DNA of 64,000 bases from Streptomyces sp. NBC_00572. Lineage in GTDB: Bacteria > Actinomycetota > Actinomycetes > Streptomycetales > Streptomycetaceae. Position numbers and translations under genes: made by a program. The notes under the pieces are model-generated. The model ran no database searches, had not been told where the DNA came from, and saw nothing but the letters and a program-made list of their open reading frames with translations. The stretch is from positions 6,634,001 to 6,698,000 of the forward strand of contig NZ_JAPENX010000001.1 in NCBI RefSeq assembly GCF_026341815.1, written 5' to 3'. This document shows, one piece after another, positions 25,915 to 33,175 of the stretch; within the stretch, counting starts at the first letter, position 1, and each line of letters starts with the position of its first letter.

Positions 25915-26200
25915 CACGATGCCGTCGTGGGGGCTGATCCATCGAAGCGTCTGCTTCCTGATGAACTCTGGGAGTCGGCCGCCCCGTTGCCGCCGACGTC
26001 CGGCACGTCGCCCGCAACCGCGCATCGCCGCTTCACGGTATGACCGAGGCCGGCCTGTGGCGTCGGCTGCACCGGGCGGTGCTGGACGAACGAACTCGGG
26101 GCCAGGGGGCGAGGTGGACTGGACCTCGGCGATCGTCGCGTTCGTCACCCTCGGCTGCGCCGTCAGCTGCTGGCGACGACTGCGCACCACACTTTGTTGA
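25915..26200 (+). pseudogene. IS5-family transposase relic with internal deletions and frameshifts
   Basis: Three reading frames hold successive pieces of an IS5-type transposase. They are an N-terminal LLPDELWE segment, a central TSPATAHRRFTV, then TEAGLWRRLHRAVLDE (from 26040), then EVDWTSAIV, and finally the C-terminal AFVTLGCAVSCWRRL ending at 26200. The DDE catalytic core is missing between the last two pieces. No terminal inverted repeats are recognisable. It marks an old insertion, now inactive. Confidence 0.7.
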
Positions 26201-26308
26201 GAGTGGGGACGGGCGATCGCCGAGGGGGCGGCCTGCTCGATGCGTCAGAACGCATTCGTAGCAGTCGTACCCGCGCAGCCTCACATCCGGGACCTCAGCA
26301 CGTCGACC

Positions 26309-27016
26309 TCACAACCCGATGCAAACGGGTCGAAGCCGTGCTCGATCAGCCAGCAGGCTTCGCAACGACCACCAAGCGCGGATCACGTCGAGGTCGATGT
26401 CGGTGCCGTAGCCGGCGAGGACGTCGTCGAGGTGCTCCTCGTGTCCGAGCGTGAAGGTGGCGAGGTCGTAGAGAGCATCGCCCTGGCCCGCCTCGGACCA
26501 GTCGATGATGCCGGTGACCTCGTCGCCGTCGACGAAGACGTGCGCGATCTGCAGGTCGCCGTGCGTGAACGCAGGAGTCCACGGTCGGAGCGCGGCCTCG
26601 GCGACCTGGCGGTTACGGGTGACCAGGTCGGCGGGCAGGATGCCGTTGGTCACGAGCAACGCGCACTCGTCGGCGAGTTCCGCCGCCAGCGCGACGCTGC
26701 TCCGGCCGGCCCGGCCGGGCCGGGGTGGCAGCGGCGCGTCGTGCAGCTTCCGGAAGGCGGCGCCCGCCGCGGCCCACGCGGCCGACGACCCGGTCGACGG
26801 CCCGCCGAGGCGCCCAAGCGTCGTCCCTGGGAGTGCGGCGATCGCGAGCACGGACGGCTTGCGCCACAGGACCTTCGGGGTCGGGACCGGCGCGCGGGAC
26901 ATCGCCTCGACCTCGCCGTCGATACGCGCCTGATCGGCGTCCACTTTCAGGAACACGTCGCCGACGCGCAGGGTCGCGCGCTCGGAATGGGCAACGACGA
27001 CCTTGACCTCATTCAC
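26309..27016 (-). CDS. Aminoglycoside phosphotransferase-family protein, C-terminus frameshifted
   Basis: About 235 aa from a GTG at 27016. The kinase core is present: FTHGDLQIAHVFVDG (catalytic loop) and GIIDWSEAGQGDALYDLA (metal loop). The C-terminus is aberrant. After WWSLRSLLA the frame shifts and ends at 26309, whereas another frame continues as LIEHGFDPFASGC and stops at 26281, pointing to a small deletion of about 11 nt. The last helices are therefore altered and activity is doubtful. Upstream, the reading frame runs without a stop into an LLM oxidoreductase stub, a deletion junction. Confidence 0.7.
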   Translation of the reverse strand: MNEVKVVVAHSERATLRVGDVFLKVDADQARIDGEVEAMSRAPVPTPKVLWRKPSVLAIAALPGTTLGRLGGPSTGSSAAWAAAGAAFRKLHDAPLPPRPGRAGRSSVALAAELADECALLVTNGILPADLVTRNRQVAEAALRPWTPAFTHGDLQIAHVFVDGDEVTGIIDWSEAGQGDALYDLATFTLGHEEHLDDVLAGYGTDIDLDVIRAWWSLRSLLADRARLRPVCIGL

Positions 27017-27135
27017 GGGTGACGAGTATCCCGGAGGCGATCGCCGATGTCGCCGGACTTCTCGCATGCGATGACGCAGCCGGCCGCGCCCCGCTACCCG
27101 ACAGCCTCGTGCGCGACACGTCAATCGGTGCTCAC

Positions 27136-27385
27136 CATGTCGCGCGGCGAGAAGAGCGGGGTCGTAGAAAGGCGTGTTCCAGGCGAACGTCGTCAGTCGG
27201 ATCTGCTCGGTCGCTTCGAGTGTGAGAACCATGGCTGGAAAGGGTGCGGGGACTCCCAGATGGTCGGCCACTCCGACTGCGTCGACACCGAGTTCCTCCG
27301 CTCTGCGGCACCTCGCGCGCCATTCGCTTGGCGAACCGGTGGTGAACATATTGACGCTGAAACGTAAGGGGAGTGGGGAGGACAT
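27136..27385 (-). pseudogene. N-terminal stub of an F420-dependent LLM-class oxidoreductase
   Basis: The first ~83 codons (LPLRFSVNMFTTGS, RCRRAEELGVDAVGVADHLG, LTTFAWNTPFYDPALLA) match the start of luciferase-like monooxygenase-family F420 oxidoreductases of about 300 aa. Homology stops abruptly after that, and the frame then leads into the phosphotransferase gene. About 200 codons are missing. A rare TTA Leu codon occurs near the start. Confidence 0.7.
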
Positions 27386-27749
27386 GACGCTGACGTCTGT
27401 GCACCACGCGTCGATTCCTCCGTCATCCCGCCGAGTGGGGCAGCGCGATCCCGATCAATTGTCCATCAAGGTCTTTCGGCCACGCCAAGGGTGTGGTGCC
27501 GGACCGTGTGCGGGCAGTCGAGACACCCGCTAGGGGGCCTCGTCCTGGGGCCTCAAGTGCAGCGTGCTGGTGCTGTGTTGGTTCGTCGACGGCACCCGGC
27601 TCGTCCAACTCGCCGTGGGCGACACCTTCGTGGTGAGTGGAAGGTCCGCGCCACTGGGCGGTACGCGTCAGGGAGGCGAGGTCTCGTTCTAGACTCGGGT
27701 CAGGATTTGGTAAAGCCAGGTACGGCGCGGGGGAGTCCCGCACAAAACG
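27386..27749. other. 364-nt gap without a supported gene
   Basis: No frame shows a recognisable protein. A short + frame near 27545-27690 (reading LVQLAVGDTFVVSG in part) looks weakly coding but has no start or ribosome site and is probably a relic. The 3' end holds the promoter region of the TerC-like gene, including GGGGGAG at 27729-27735. Confidence 0.5.
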
Positions 27750-28910
27750 ATGGGGTATCCAGTGGTTCTGAAGACGTTCGGCTGGTCGTTCGCGGTGACC
27801 GCGCTCGGCCTCGTCGCGGCGGTGATATACGGGGGATGGGCGGCCTTCGGGATCGTCGCGATCCTGTCCATCCTCGAGATCTCGGTGTCCTTCGACAACG
27901 CTGTGGTCAACGCCGGGATCCTGAAGAAGATGAATGCCTTCTGGCAGAAGATCTTCCTCACCGTCGGTGTGCTCATCGCCGTCTTCGGCATGCGTCTGGT
28001 CTTCCCCGTCGTGATCGTGGCGATCAGTGCCAAGATCGGCCCGATCGAGGCCGTCGATCTCGCCGTCAACGACGCCGAGCGCTACGAGCAGCTCGTGACC
28101 GACGCCCACCCGTCGATCGCGGCCTTCGGTGGCATGTTCCTTCTGATGATCTTCCTTGAATTCATCTTCGAGGACCGTGACATCAAGTGGCTCGGTTGGC
28201 TGGAGCGCCCGCTGGCCAAGCTCGGCAAGGTCGACATGCTGTCGGTCTGCATCGCTCTGGTCGTCCTGGCGATCAGTGCCATGACCTTCGCGACCCAGGC
28301 CCACCAGCACGGCGGTCTGCACGTCGACAAGGCGGCGACCGTCCTGCTCTCGGGCGTCTTCGGCCTCATCACGTACCTCATCGTCGGCGGCCTCTCCGGC
28401 TACTTCGAGAACAAGCTCGAAGAGGAGGAGGAGCGAGAGCACGAGGCCGAGGAAGAGGCTCGGAGGAGCGGCAAGAAGGTCCCGGCGGTCGTGATGGCCG
28501 GCAAGGCCGCGTTCTTCATGTTCCTCTACCTGGAGGTCCTGGACGCGTCGTTCTCCTTCGACGGTGTCATCGCCGCCTTCGCGATCACCAACGACATCGT
28601 CCTGATGTCACTCGGTCTCGGTATCGGCGCGATGTACGTCCGTTCGCTCACGGTCTACCTGGTCCGTCAGGGCACCCTCGACGACTACGTCTACCTGGAG
28701 CACGGCGCGCACTACGCGATCGGTGCGCTGGCCGTGATCCTCATGATCAGCATCCGGTACCAGATCCCCGAGGTGGTCACCGGTCTCATCGGTGTCGTCC
28801 TGATCGCCTGGTCCTTCTTCTCCTCGGTCCGGCGCAACCGCAGGCTGGCGGCGGCCGAGGGAAAGGACACGGGGTCCCAGGAAAGGGCTGAGGTCTCCTC
28901 CGGCGTCTGA
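27750..28910 (+). CDS. DUF475/TerC-family integral membrane protein
   Basis: A 386-aa polytopic membrane protein of about nine segments. The two TerC-type acidic membrane motifs are clear: SILEISVSFDNAVVNA (about residues 40-55) and LEVLDASFSFDGVIAAF (about 265-281). A cytosolic loop near residues 220-245 is strongly charged (LEEEEEREHEAEEEAR). The family is tied to metal or tellurite stress, possibly metal export. The ATG at 27750 is taken as start; GTG 27762, preceded by GGGG, is a realistic alternative. No tellurite genes adjoin it here. Confidence 0.85.
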   Translation: MGYPVVLKTFGWSFAVTALGLVAAVIYGGWAAFGIVAILSILEISVSFDNAVVNAGILKKMNAFWQKIFLTVGVLIAVFGMRLVFPVVIVAISAKIGPIEAVDLAVNDAERYEQLVTDAHPSIAAFGGMFLLMIFLEFIFEDRDIKWLGWLERPLAKLGKVDMLSVCIALVVLAISAMTFATQAHQHGGLHVDKAATVLLSGVFGLITYLIVGGLSGYFENKLEEEEEREHEAEEEARRSGKKVPAVVMAGKAAFFMFLYLEVLDASFSFDGVIAAFAITNDIVLMSLGLGIGAMYVRSLTVYLVRQGTLDDYVYLEHGAHYAIGALAVILMISIRYQIPEVVTGLIGVVLIAWSFFSSVRRNRRLAAAEGKDTGSQERAEVSSGV

Positions 28911-28956
28911 GCCGGCCGCCGTCGCGGGCCGCATCGCGGCGGGGGCGTCGTCTCCG

Positions 28957-29250
28957 TCATCCGCCGTTCTGCTGCGAGAGCATCACGGGGGAGCGGCGCG
29001 CCAGCCAGACGAGGGCGAGCTGCGCGGGGGTCGCGCGGTGCGGCCGGGACACGGCGTCCAGTGGGCTGCCGGGTCGGGCACGTTCGCCTGTGGCCAGCGG
29101 GAACCAAGGGATGAACGCGATGCTCTCGGCGTCATCGAGTACGTCCTCCGCCGACCGGTCCGAGAGGTCGTACAGGTTCCGCACGGAGACGATGTCAGCG
29201 TACGTGCGCGCCTCCTTGAGCTCTCGGCCGAGCCGTTCGAGCACCTTTCG
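28957..29250 (-). pseudogene. Aldo/keto reductase C-terminal fragment
   Basis: About 95 codons resemble the C-terminal half of aldo/keto reductases (EARTYADIVSVRNLYDLSDRSAEDVLD, IAFIPWFPLATGE, TPAQLALVWLARRSPVML). The N-terminal catalytic half (Asp/Tyr/Lys/His) is absent, and the end degenerates into QQNGG where the NADP-binding SSRS-like helix would be. A decayed remnant. Confidence 0.7.
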
Positions 29251-29443
29251 GGGCCCGCCGATGGGCGCCCCGCACGTAGCGCTCGATGAGAGATGTCCGC
29301 CCGCGGGTCACCCGCCAGTGACCGGGCGATCACCTCCCTCGCGATGACGCATGCGGGGGTCCGGCGCGGGCCGACGAGCACCCTGGGTCGTCCAAACCTA
29401 GCGTGGAGGGTGGGAACCCATCCGCGACGGAGGGATCACGGAC

Positions 29444-29629
29444 ATGAGTGACGCCATGGACAAGGTCATGGGCAGATTCAAAGAGATCACCGGGAAGATC
29501 ACCGGCCATGAACGTCTTGAGGCCGAGGGCAGGACGGACCAGGCGAAAGCCAAGATCCGTGAGAAGGCGAAGAGCGTTCGACACCGTGCCGAAGGTGTCA
29601 TGGACTCGCTCAAGCGCGATCGCTCCTGA
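29444..29629 (+). CDS. CsbD-family small stress protein
   Basis: A 61-aa, highly charged, helix-rich protein with the CsbD pattern MGRFKEITGKITGHERLEAEGRTDQAKAK. In Bacillus and Streptomyces such proteins are induced by general-stress sigma factors; the biochemical role is unknown. GGAGGG lies about 10 nt before the ATG. It is alone, between an aldo/keto reductase remnant and a CPBP protease. Confidence 0.88.
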   Translation: MSDAMDKVMGRFKEITGKITGHERLEAEGRTDQAKAKIREKAKSVRHRAEGVMDSLKRDRS

Positions 29630-29764
29630 CCTCGCGCACGCCCACGGCCGTGCGGCCGGGACCGGGCAGGCGCCCGCCGGGCGCCCGGTCCCGGCGGCCG
29701 GTGGCGCGGATCAACGGGAGGGGCGACACGATCCGCCGTCGTAGCAGAAGGACGGACTCATTCT

Positions 29765-30547
29765 GTGTCCTGCCGCGATTCCGACGACGCAGACCGGCCC
29801 GCGGTACGAGGGCCCCATTCCGCTGACCACCTCCCGCCGAGCCGATGGCGCGGGCCGATCGGCACGTGGCAGGCCGTCGTGCTCGTGGTCGGCGTACTCG
29901 TCGCGGCCAACCTGCTCCTCAACCGCTGGACCGGCCCGGTCCGCCTGATCGCTGCCGTCACCGTCAGCGCCCTGCTCCTCGGCGTGCTCCGCTGGGCAGG
30001 TGGCTCCCTGGCGGACGCGGGGCTGGCCCCGGGGACGCTCGCCCGCGGTGCCAGGTGGGCGTCGGTACTGATGGGGCTCGTCGGCGTCGTCTATGCCGCC
30101 GGGGCGCTGCTGCCGGCCACCCGCTCGCTGTTCGAGGACCAGCGGTACGACGGGATGACCGGGAGCGAGCTGGTGACGCGTGTTCTCGTGGTGGTCCCCG
30201 TCGGCACGGTCCTGGTGGAGGAGATCGCGTTCCGCGGCGTGCTCTACGGACTGGTGAGGCGGGCCCGTGGAACGGTCTGGGCGACCACGGTGTCGAGTCT
30301 GCTGTTCGGCCTGTGGCACGTCCTGCCGTCCCTGCACCTGGCGACCGCGAAACCCGCGCTGACCAGTGTCTTCGGAGACTCCGCGCTCGGCTCCGTCCTC
30401 GCGATCACGGCTGCGGTGCTGTTCACCGCGCTGGCGGGCGTCCTGTTCTGCGAACTGCGGCGCCGCAGCGGTAGTCTGCTGGCCCCCATGGGTCTGCACT
30501 GGGCGGTGAACGCGTTCGGATACGTCGTCGGCTACCTGTTGTGGTGA
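29765..30547 (+). CDS. CPBP-family intramembrane metalloprotease
   Basis: A 260-aa membrane protein with about six or seven hydrophobic segments. The CPBP/Abi motifs are complete: Glu152-Glu153 and Arg157 in VEEIAFRG, His185 in FGLWHV, and a His/Asn pair in HWAVNAFGY near the end. The family includes CAAX prenyl proteases, bacteriocin-immunity proteins and anti-sigma-factor site-2-like proteases. The GTG start at 29765 lacks a strong ribosome site, so the true start is uncertain. Tandem repeats follow the stop codon directly. Confidence 0.82.
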   Translation: MSCRDSDDADRPAVRGPHSADHLPPSRWRGPIGTWQAVVLVVGVLVAANLLLNRWTGPVRLIAAVTVSALLLGVLRWAGGSLADAGLAPGTLARGARWASVLMGLVGVVYAAGALLPATRSLFEDQRYDGMTGSELVTRVLVVVPVGTVLVEEIAFRGVLYGLVRRARGTVWATTVSSLLFGLWHVLPSLHLATAKPALTSVFGDSALGSVLAITAAVLFTALAGVLFCELRRRSGSLLAPMGLHWAVNAFGYVVGYLLW

Positions 30548-30662
30548 CCGCCTACCTGTTGCAGTGACCACCGCCCGTTCTTGTGACCACGTACCTGTTG
30601 CGGTGACCACCACGCCCTGTTCCGGTGACCTCGTGACCTCGTGACCTCGTGACCTCGTGACC
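30530..30662. repeat. Degenerate long repeat plus 8-nt tandem array after the CPBP gene
   Basis: The 3' end of the CPBP gene (ACCTGTTGTGGTGACC) is echoed twice downstream as ACCTGTTGCAGTGACC and ACCTGTTGCGGTGACC. Then GTGACCTC is repeated four times plus a partial copy at 30625-30662. The array carries in-frame stop codons (TGA) and lies between convergent genes. Confidence 0.8.
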
Positions 30663-30685
30663 CTGTCCGGCCCGGGTGAACAGGC

Positions 30686-32410
30686 TCAGTGCTCCGGCTG
30701 GATGATCTCCCGCAGCCGGTCGAGGTCCTGCGGCGTGAACCCCGACGGCCGCATGACGGCGTTCCAGCCGTCGACGTACGCCGCCTTGTACGTGTGACCG
30801 TGTCCGTCCGGCACGCCCGTGGAGAACGGCAGGTCGGCGGTCACCTGCCAGAACGTCACGAAGGGGATCCAGACCATCTCGTCGAGCACGTCACCGCCGG
30901 GCGCCTCGCCGATCCAGTCGGGCTCGGAAAGGGCCAGGTCAGGGCTCCACCAGACGATCGGGTCGGACGGGTGCATGAGGTACAGCACCCGCGTGCCGTT
31001 CCACGGCTCACCCTTCGGCGGAATCCCGGTCGTCGGGTCATCGGTGAATCGTACGGTTCGCCCCTCCCTGTAGACGGGTTCGATCTCCGGGCTTCCCGCG
31101 TCGCGGTGATCACTGAACTCGCGGAACAAGGTGTTGAAGTTGGGCGGACCGGCGAACAGGGTGCCGGCGGTGCGGTTGCGCAGGTCGTACTCGCCGCTGA
31201 AGGCGGTCTCTCCGCCGAACGATCCCAGGCTCTCGCCCGCCACGAACAGCTGCGGACGCTTGTCGGCGGGGAGCTTCGACCAGACGTCGTAGACCGCGTC
31301 GAACAGCTCCCGGCCGGCCTCGCGCGCCTTCGACTGGTCCACGAGGTAGGACAGCCACGACGGCAGGTACGAATACTGCATCGCCACAGTGGCCGCGTCT
31401 CCGTCACCGAGGTACTCGAAGGAGTCCACGGCGGCGGGATCGACCCAGCCGCTTCCCGTGGTGGTCATCACGAGCAGCTTGGCGCGCTGGAAGCCGCCGG
31501 CCCGTTGGAGGTCCGCGACGGCGCGCTCCGCGCGGGACTCGGTGTCGTCGGCGGTCGCGAGTCCGGCGTAGGCCCGGACGGGTTGCTGCGCCGGGCGGTG
31601 GGTGAACGTGCCGATGTCGGCGGCCGAAGGACCGCTGCCGGTGAAGGCCCGGCCCTGCCTGCCCAGCGAGTCCCACGGCACCAGCGAATCGGGTCCGCCG
31701 GAACGCAGGGTGGACGTGGGCTGGTGCACGCCCTCGGGTGTCTCCGTGTCACGCACCGAGAACGCCTCGTTGGCCGCGCTCACGAAGCCGGCCAGCAGCA
31801 CCCCGCTGACGACGGCCCACGTCAGGCCCGCCACGACGACCCAGCCGACCACCCGCGCCGCGCGCGGGCCGATCCAGCGGCGGAGGAGGCCGGCGAGCCA
31901 TCGATACAGGCGCTGGAGTCCGCGGGCCGCCAGCAACAGCAGCCAGAACACGACCGCGGCCACGAACGGGCAGGCGACAGTGGTGAGGACGTTGTAGTCG
32001 GTGACGTCCATGAGACGGCGGATCTCGTGCTGCCAGTACTGGCCGAGCCCGAAGGACAGGCCGAACAGCACGATCGCGCAGATGATCAGGACGCGCCAGG
32101 ACTTGCGCGACGGGCTCCGCGCCTCCCGGTCGGCGAACGCCCGCCAGATGTAGGCCGCGGTCACGCCGAGCCCGTACCCGATGGCCGCGCTGATACCGCA
32201 GATCAGCCCCTGGAGGACCCCTCCGCGAGGGAGCAGCGACGGGGTGAAGGAGAGGCAGGCGAGAATCAGCGCACCCCAGCAGCCGGGGAGCGTGAGACGC
32301 AGCGACCGACGGCGCTTGCCGGAGCCGGGTGCCGGCTCGGCGCCCTCGTTCCCCGCTTCGTCGCGGCCCGAAGTGCCCTCCGGCGGGGACGGGTGCGGGT
32401 CAGGAGTCAT
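30686..32410 (-). CDS. Membrane-anchored alpha/beta hydrolase (Abhydrolase_9 family)
   Basis: A 574-aa protein. After a charged cytosolic tail (1-45) come four or five membrane segments (about residues 50-245), then a soluble alpha/beta-hydrolase domain with nucleophile Ser394 in VAGESLGSFGG. This matches the actinobacterial Abhydrolase_9 family, whose substrate is not established; lipid or cell-wall ester hydrolysis is plausible. The ATG at 32410 sits behind GGAGG and overlaps the ArsR stop by 4 nt, so the two are co-translated. Confidence 0.85.
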   Translation of the reverse strand: MTPDPHPSPPEGTSGRDEAGNEGAEPAPGSGKRRRSLRLTLPGCWGALILACLSFTPSLLPRGGVLQGLICGISAAIGYGLGVTAAYIWRAFADREARSPSRKSWRVLIICAIVLFGLSFGLGQYWQHEIRRLMDVTDYNVLTTVACPFVAAVVFWLLLLAARGLQRLYRWLAGLLRRWIGPRAARVVGWVVVAGLTWAVVSGVLLAGFVSAANEAFSVRDTETPEGVHQPTSTLRSGGPDSLVPWDSLGRQGRAFTGSGPSAADIGTFTHRPAQQPVRAYAGLATADDTESRAERAVADLQRAGGFQRAKLLVMTTTGSGWVDPAAVDSFEYLGDGDAATVAMQYSYLPSWLSYLVDQSKAREAGRELFDAVYDVWSKLPADKRPQLFVAGESLGSFGGETAFSGEYDLRNRTAGTLFAGPPNFNTLFREFSDHRDAGSPEIEPVYREGRTVRFTDDPTTGIPPKGEPWNGTRVLYLMHPSDPIVWWSPDLALSEPDWIGEAPGGDVLDEMVWIPFVTFWQVTADLPFSTGVPDGHGHTYKAAYVDGWNAVMRPSGFTPQDLDRLREIIQPEH

Positions 32411-32820
32411 GGCTGTCCTCCGGGGGAAATGATCCCAAAGCCCGCCCCGACGTGCCACCCGGACTCAACCCCTCTGCCCCTGCGGCACCGGGTGATGGCC
32501 CGCAGCCGGGAGATCTCTCGGGTCGGGTGCCAGCTTCGTGCGTTGGGGCGTGTGCGGCCTGCCCCGTTCGGTACGGAGTCGAGCAGGCCGGGAAACAGCG
32601 CGTCCAGGTCGTCCCGGCGCAGCCGTACCAGCCGTGATCGTCCCTGGATGGTGGTCCAGGTGACGCCTGCCTCACGGAGTACTCGGTAGTGCTGGGACAG
32701 CGTGGTCTGGTGCACGTCCAGGTCTTCGCCGAGGGCGTTGCAGCTCCCCTCGCCCGTCACGGCGAGCCGCTGGACGATGTCGAGCCGCACCGGATCGGCC
32801 AGGGCGCGCAGCACCTCCAC
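32407..32820 (-). CDS. ArsR-family transcriptional regulator
   Basis: About 137 aa from a GTG at 32820. The winged HTH is clear (MEVLRALADPVRLDIVQRLA; LDVHQTTLSQHYRVLREAGVTW; GRSRLVRLR). No Cys cluster of arsenic or cadmium sensors is present, so a non-metal or unknown signal is likely. The C-terminal 40 residues are low-complexity. It is first in an operon with the membrane hydrolase. A perfect 22-bp palindrome 31 nt upstream is the probable operator. The start lacks a Shine-Dalgarno sequence. Confidence 0.82.
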   Translation of the reverse strand: MEVLRALADPVRLDIVQRLAVTGEGSCNALGEDLDVHQTTLSQHYRVLREAGVTWTTIQGRSRLVRLRRDDLDALFPGLLDSVPNGAGRTRPNARSWHPTREISRLRAITRCRRGRGVESGWHVGAGFGIISPGGQP

Positions 32821-32850
32821 GATGCGGATCGCCGCGGTCGCCGGCTGGGA

Positions 32851-32872
32851 TGCATGGACAGGTGTCCATGCA
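32851..32872. promoter_or_regulatory. Perfect inverted repeat, probable ArsR operator
   Basis: TGCATGGACA (32851-32860) and its exact complement TGTCCATGCA (32863-32872) are separated by GG. Such 10-2-10 symmetry fits a dimeric winged-helix repressor. It lies between the ArsR start and the MFS remnant on the other strand. Confidence 0.7.
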
Positions 32873-32906
32873 TTCCCCCGGGTGCCCGCTACGAGGTCGT
32901 TATGCC

Positions 32907-33119
32907 CGGGTCCTCACGGCCACTCTCGCGCTCGCGACGCTCACCTCGCCGGCGACCCGCGCCCTCGCCTCCACCCTGGTCTGGGCGGTCGCCCTGGGGG
33001 TGACCGTCGGCATCGGCGTCGCCTTCCCACAGCACCGGCTCATCGCCCTCGGCCCTGTCACCACGCCTGTCCGCACGGAACCGACTCCGTCACCCCGCAG
33101 GCGCGGCGAGAGGCTCTGA
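32907..33119 (+). pseudogene. Probable remnant of an MFS transporter
   Basis: About 70 codons on the + strand encode two hydrophobic stretches followed by VAFPQHRLIALGP, similar to the periplasmic loop and helix boundary of DHA1-type MFS exporters, where FPPAQHRLLALAP-like sequence is common. There is no start with ribosome site and the remaining helices are missing. A divergent ArsR/MFS pair is a frequent arrangement, which supports the reading, but similarity is short. Confidence 0.4.
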
Positions 33120-33137
33120 CGCTCAGCCGTGTACTGC

Positions 33138-33175
33138 GGGGTTCAGGTCGGAAGGGTTCAGGCTGGAAGGGTTCA
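33138..33175. repeat. 15-nt tandem repeat at the 3' end of the DUF4246 gene
   Basis: GGGTTCAGGTCGGAA (33138-33152), GGGTTCAGGCTGGAA (33153-33167) and a partial GGGTTCAG (33168-33175). The last partial copy contains the stop codon of the leftward gene, so slippage here could change its C-terminus. Confidence 0.8.

Noticed and set aside
30689..32689. 666-codon plus-strand ORF opposite the membrane hydrolase
   Set aside because: Antisense shadow; the minus strand has a hydrolase triad, membrane segments and a proper ribosome site.
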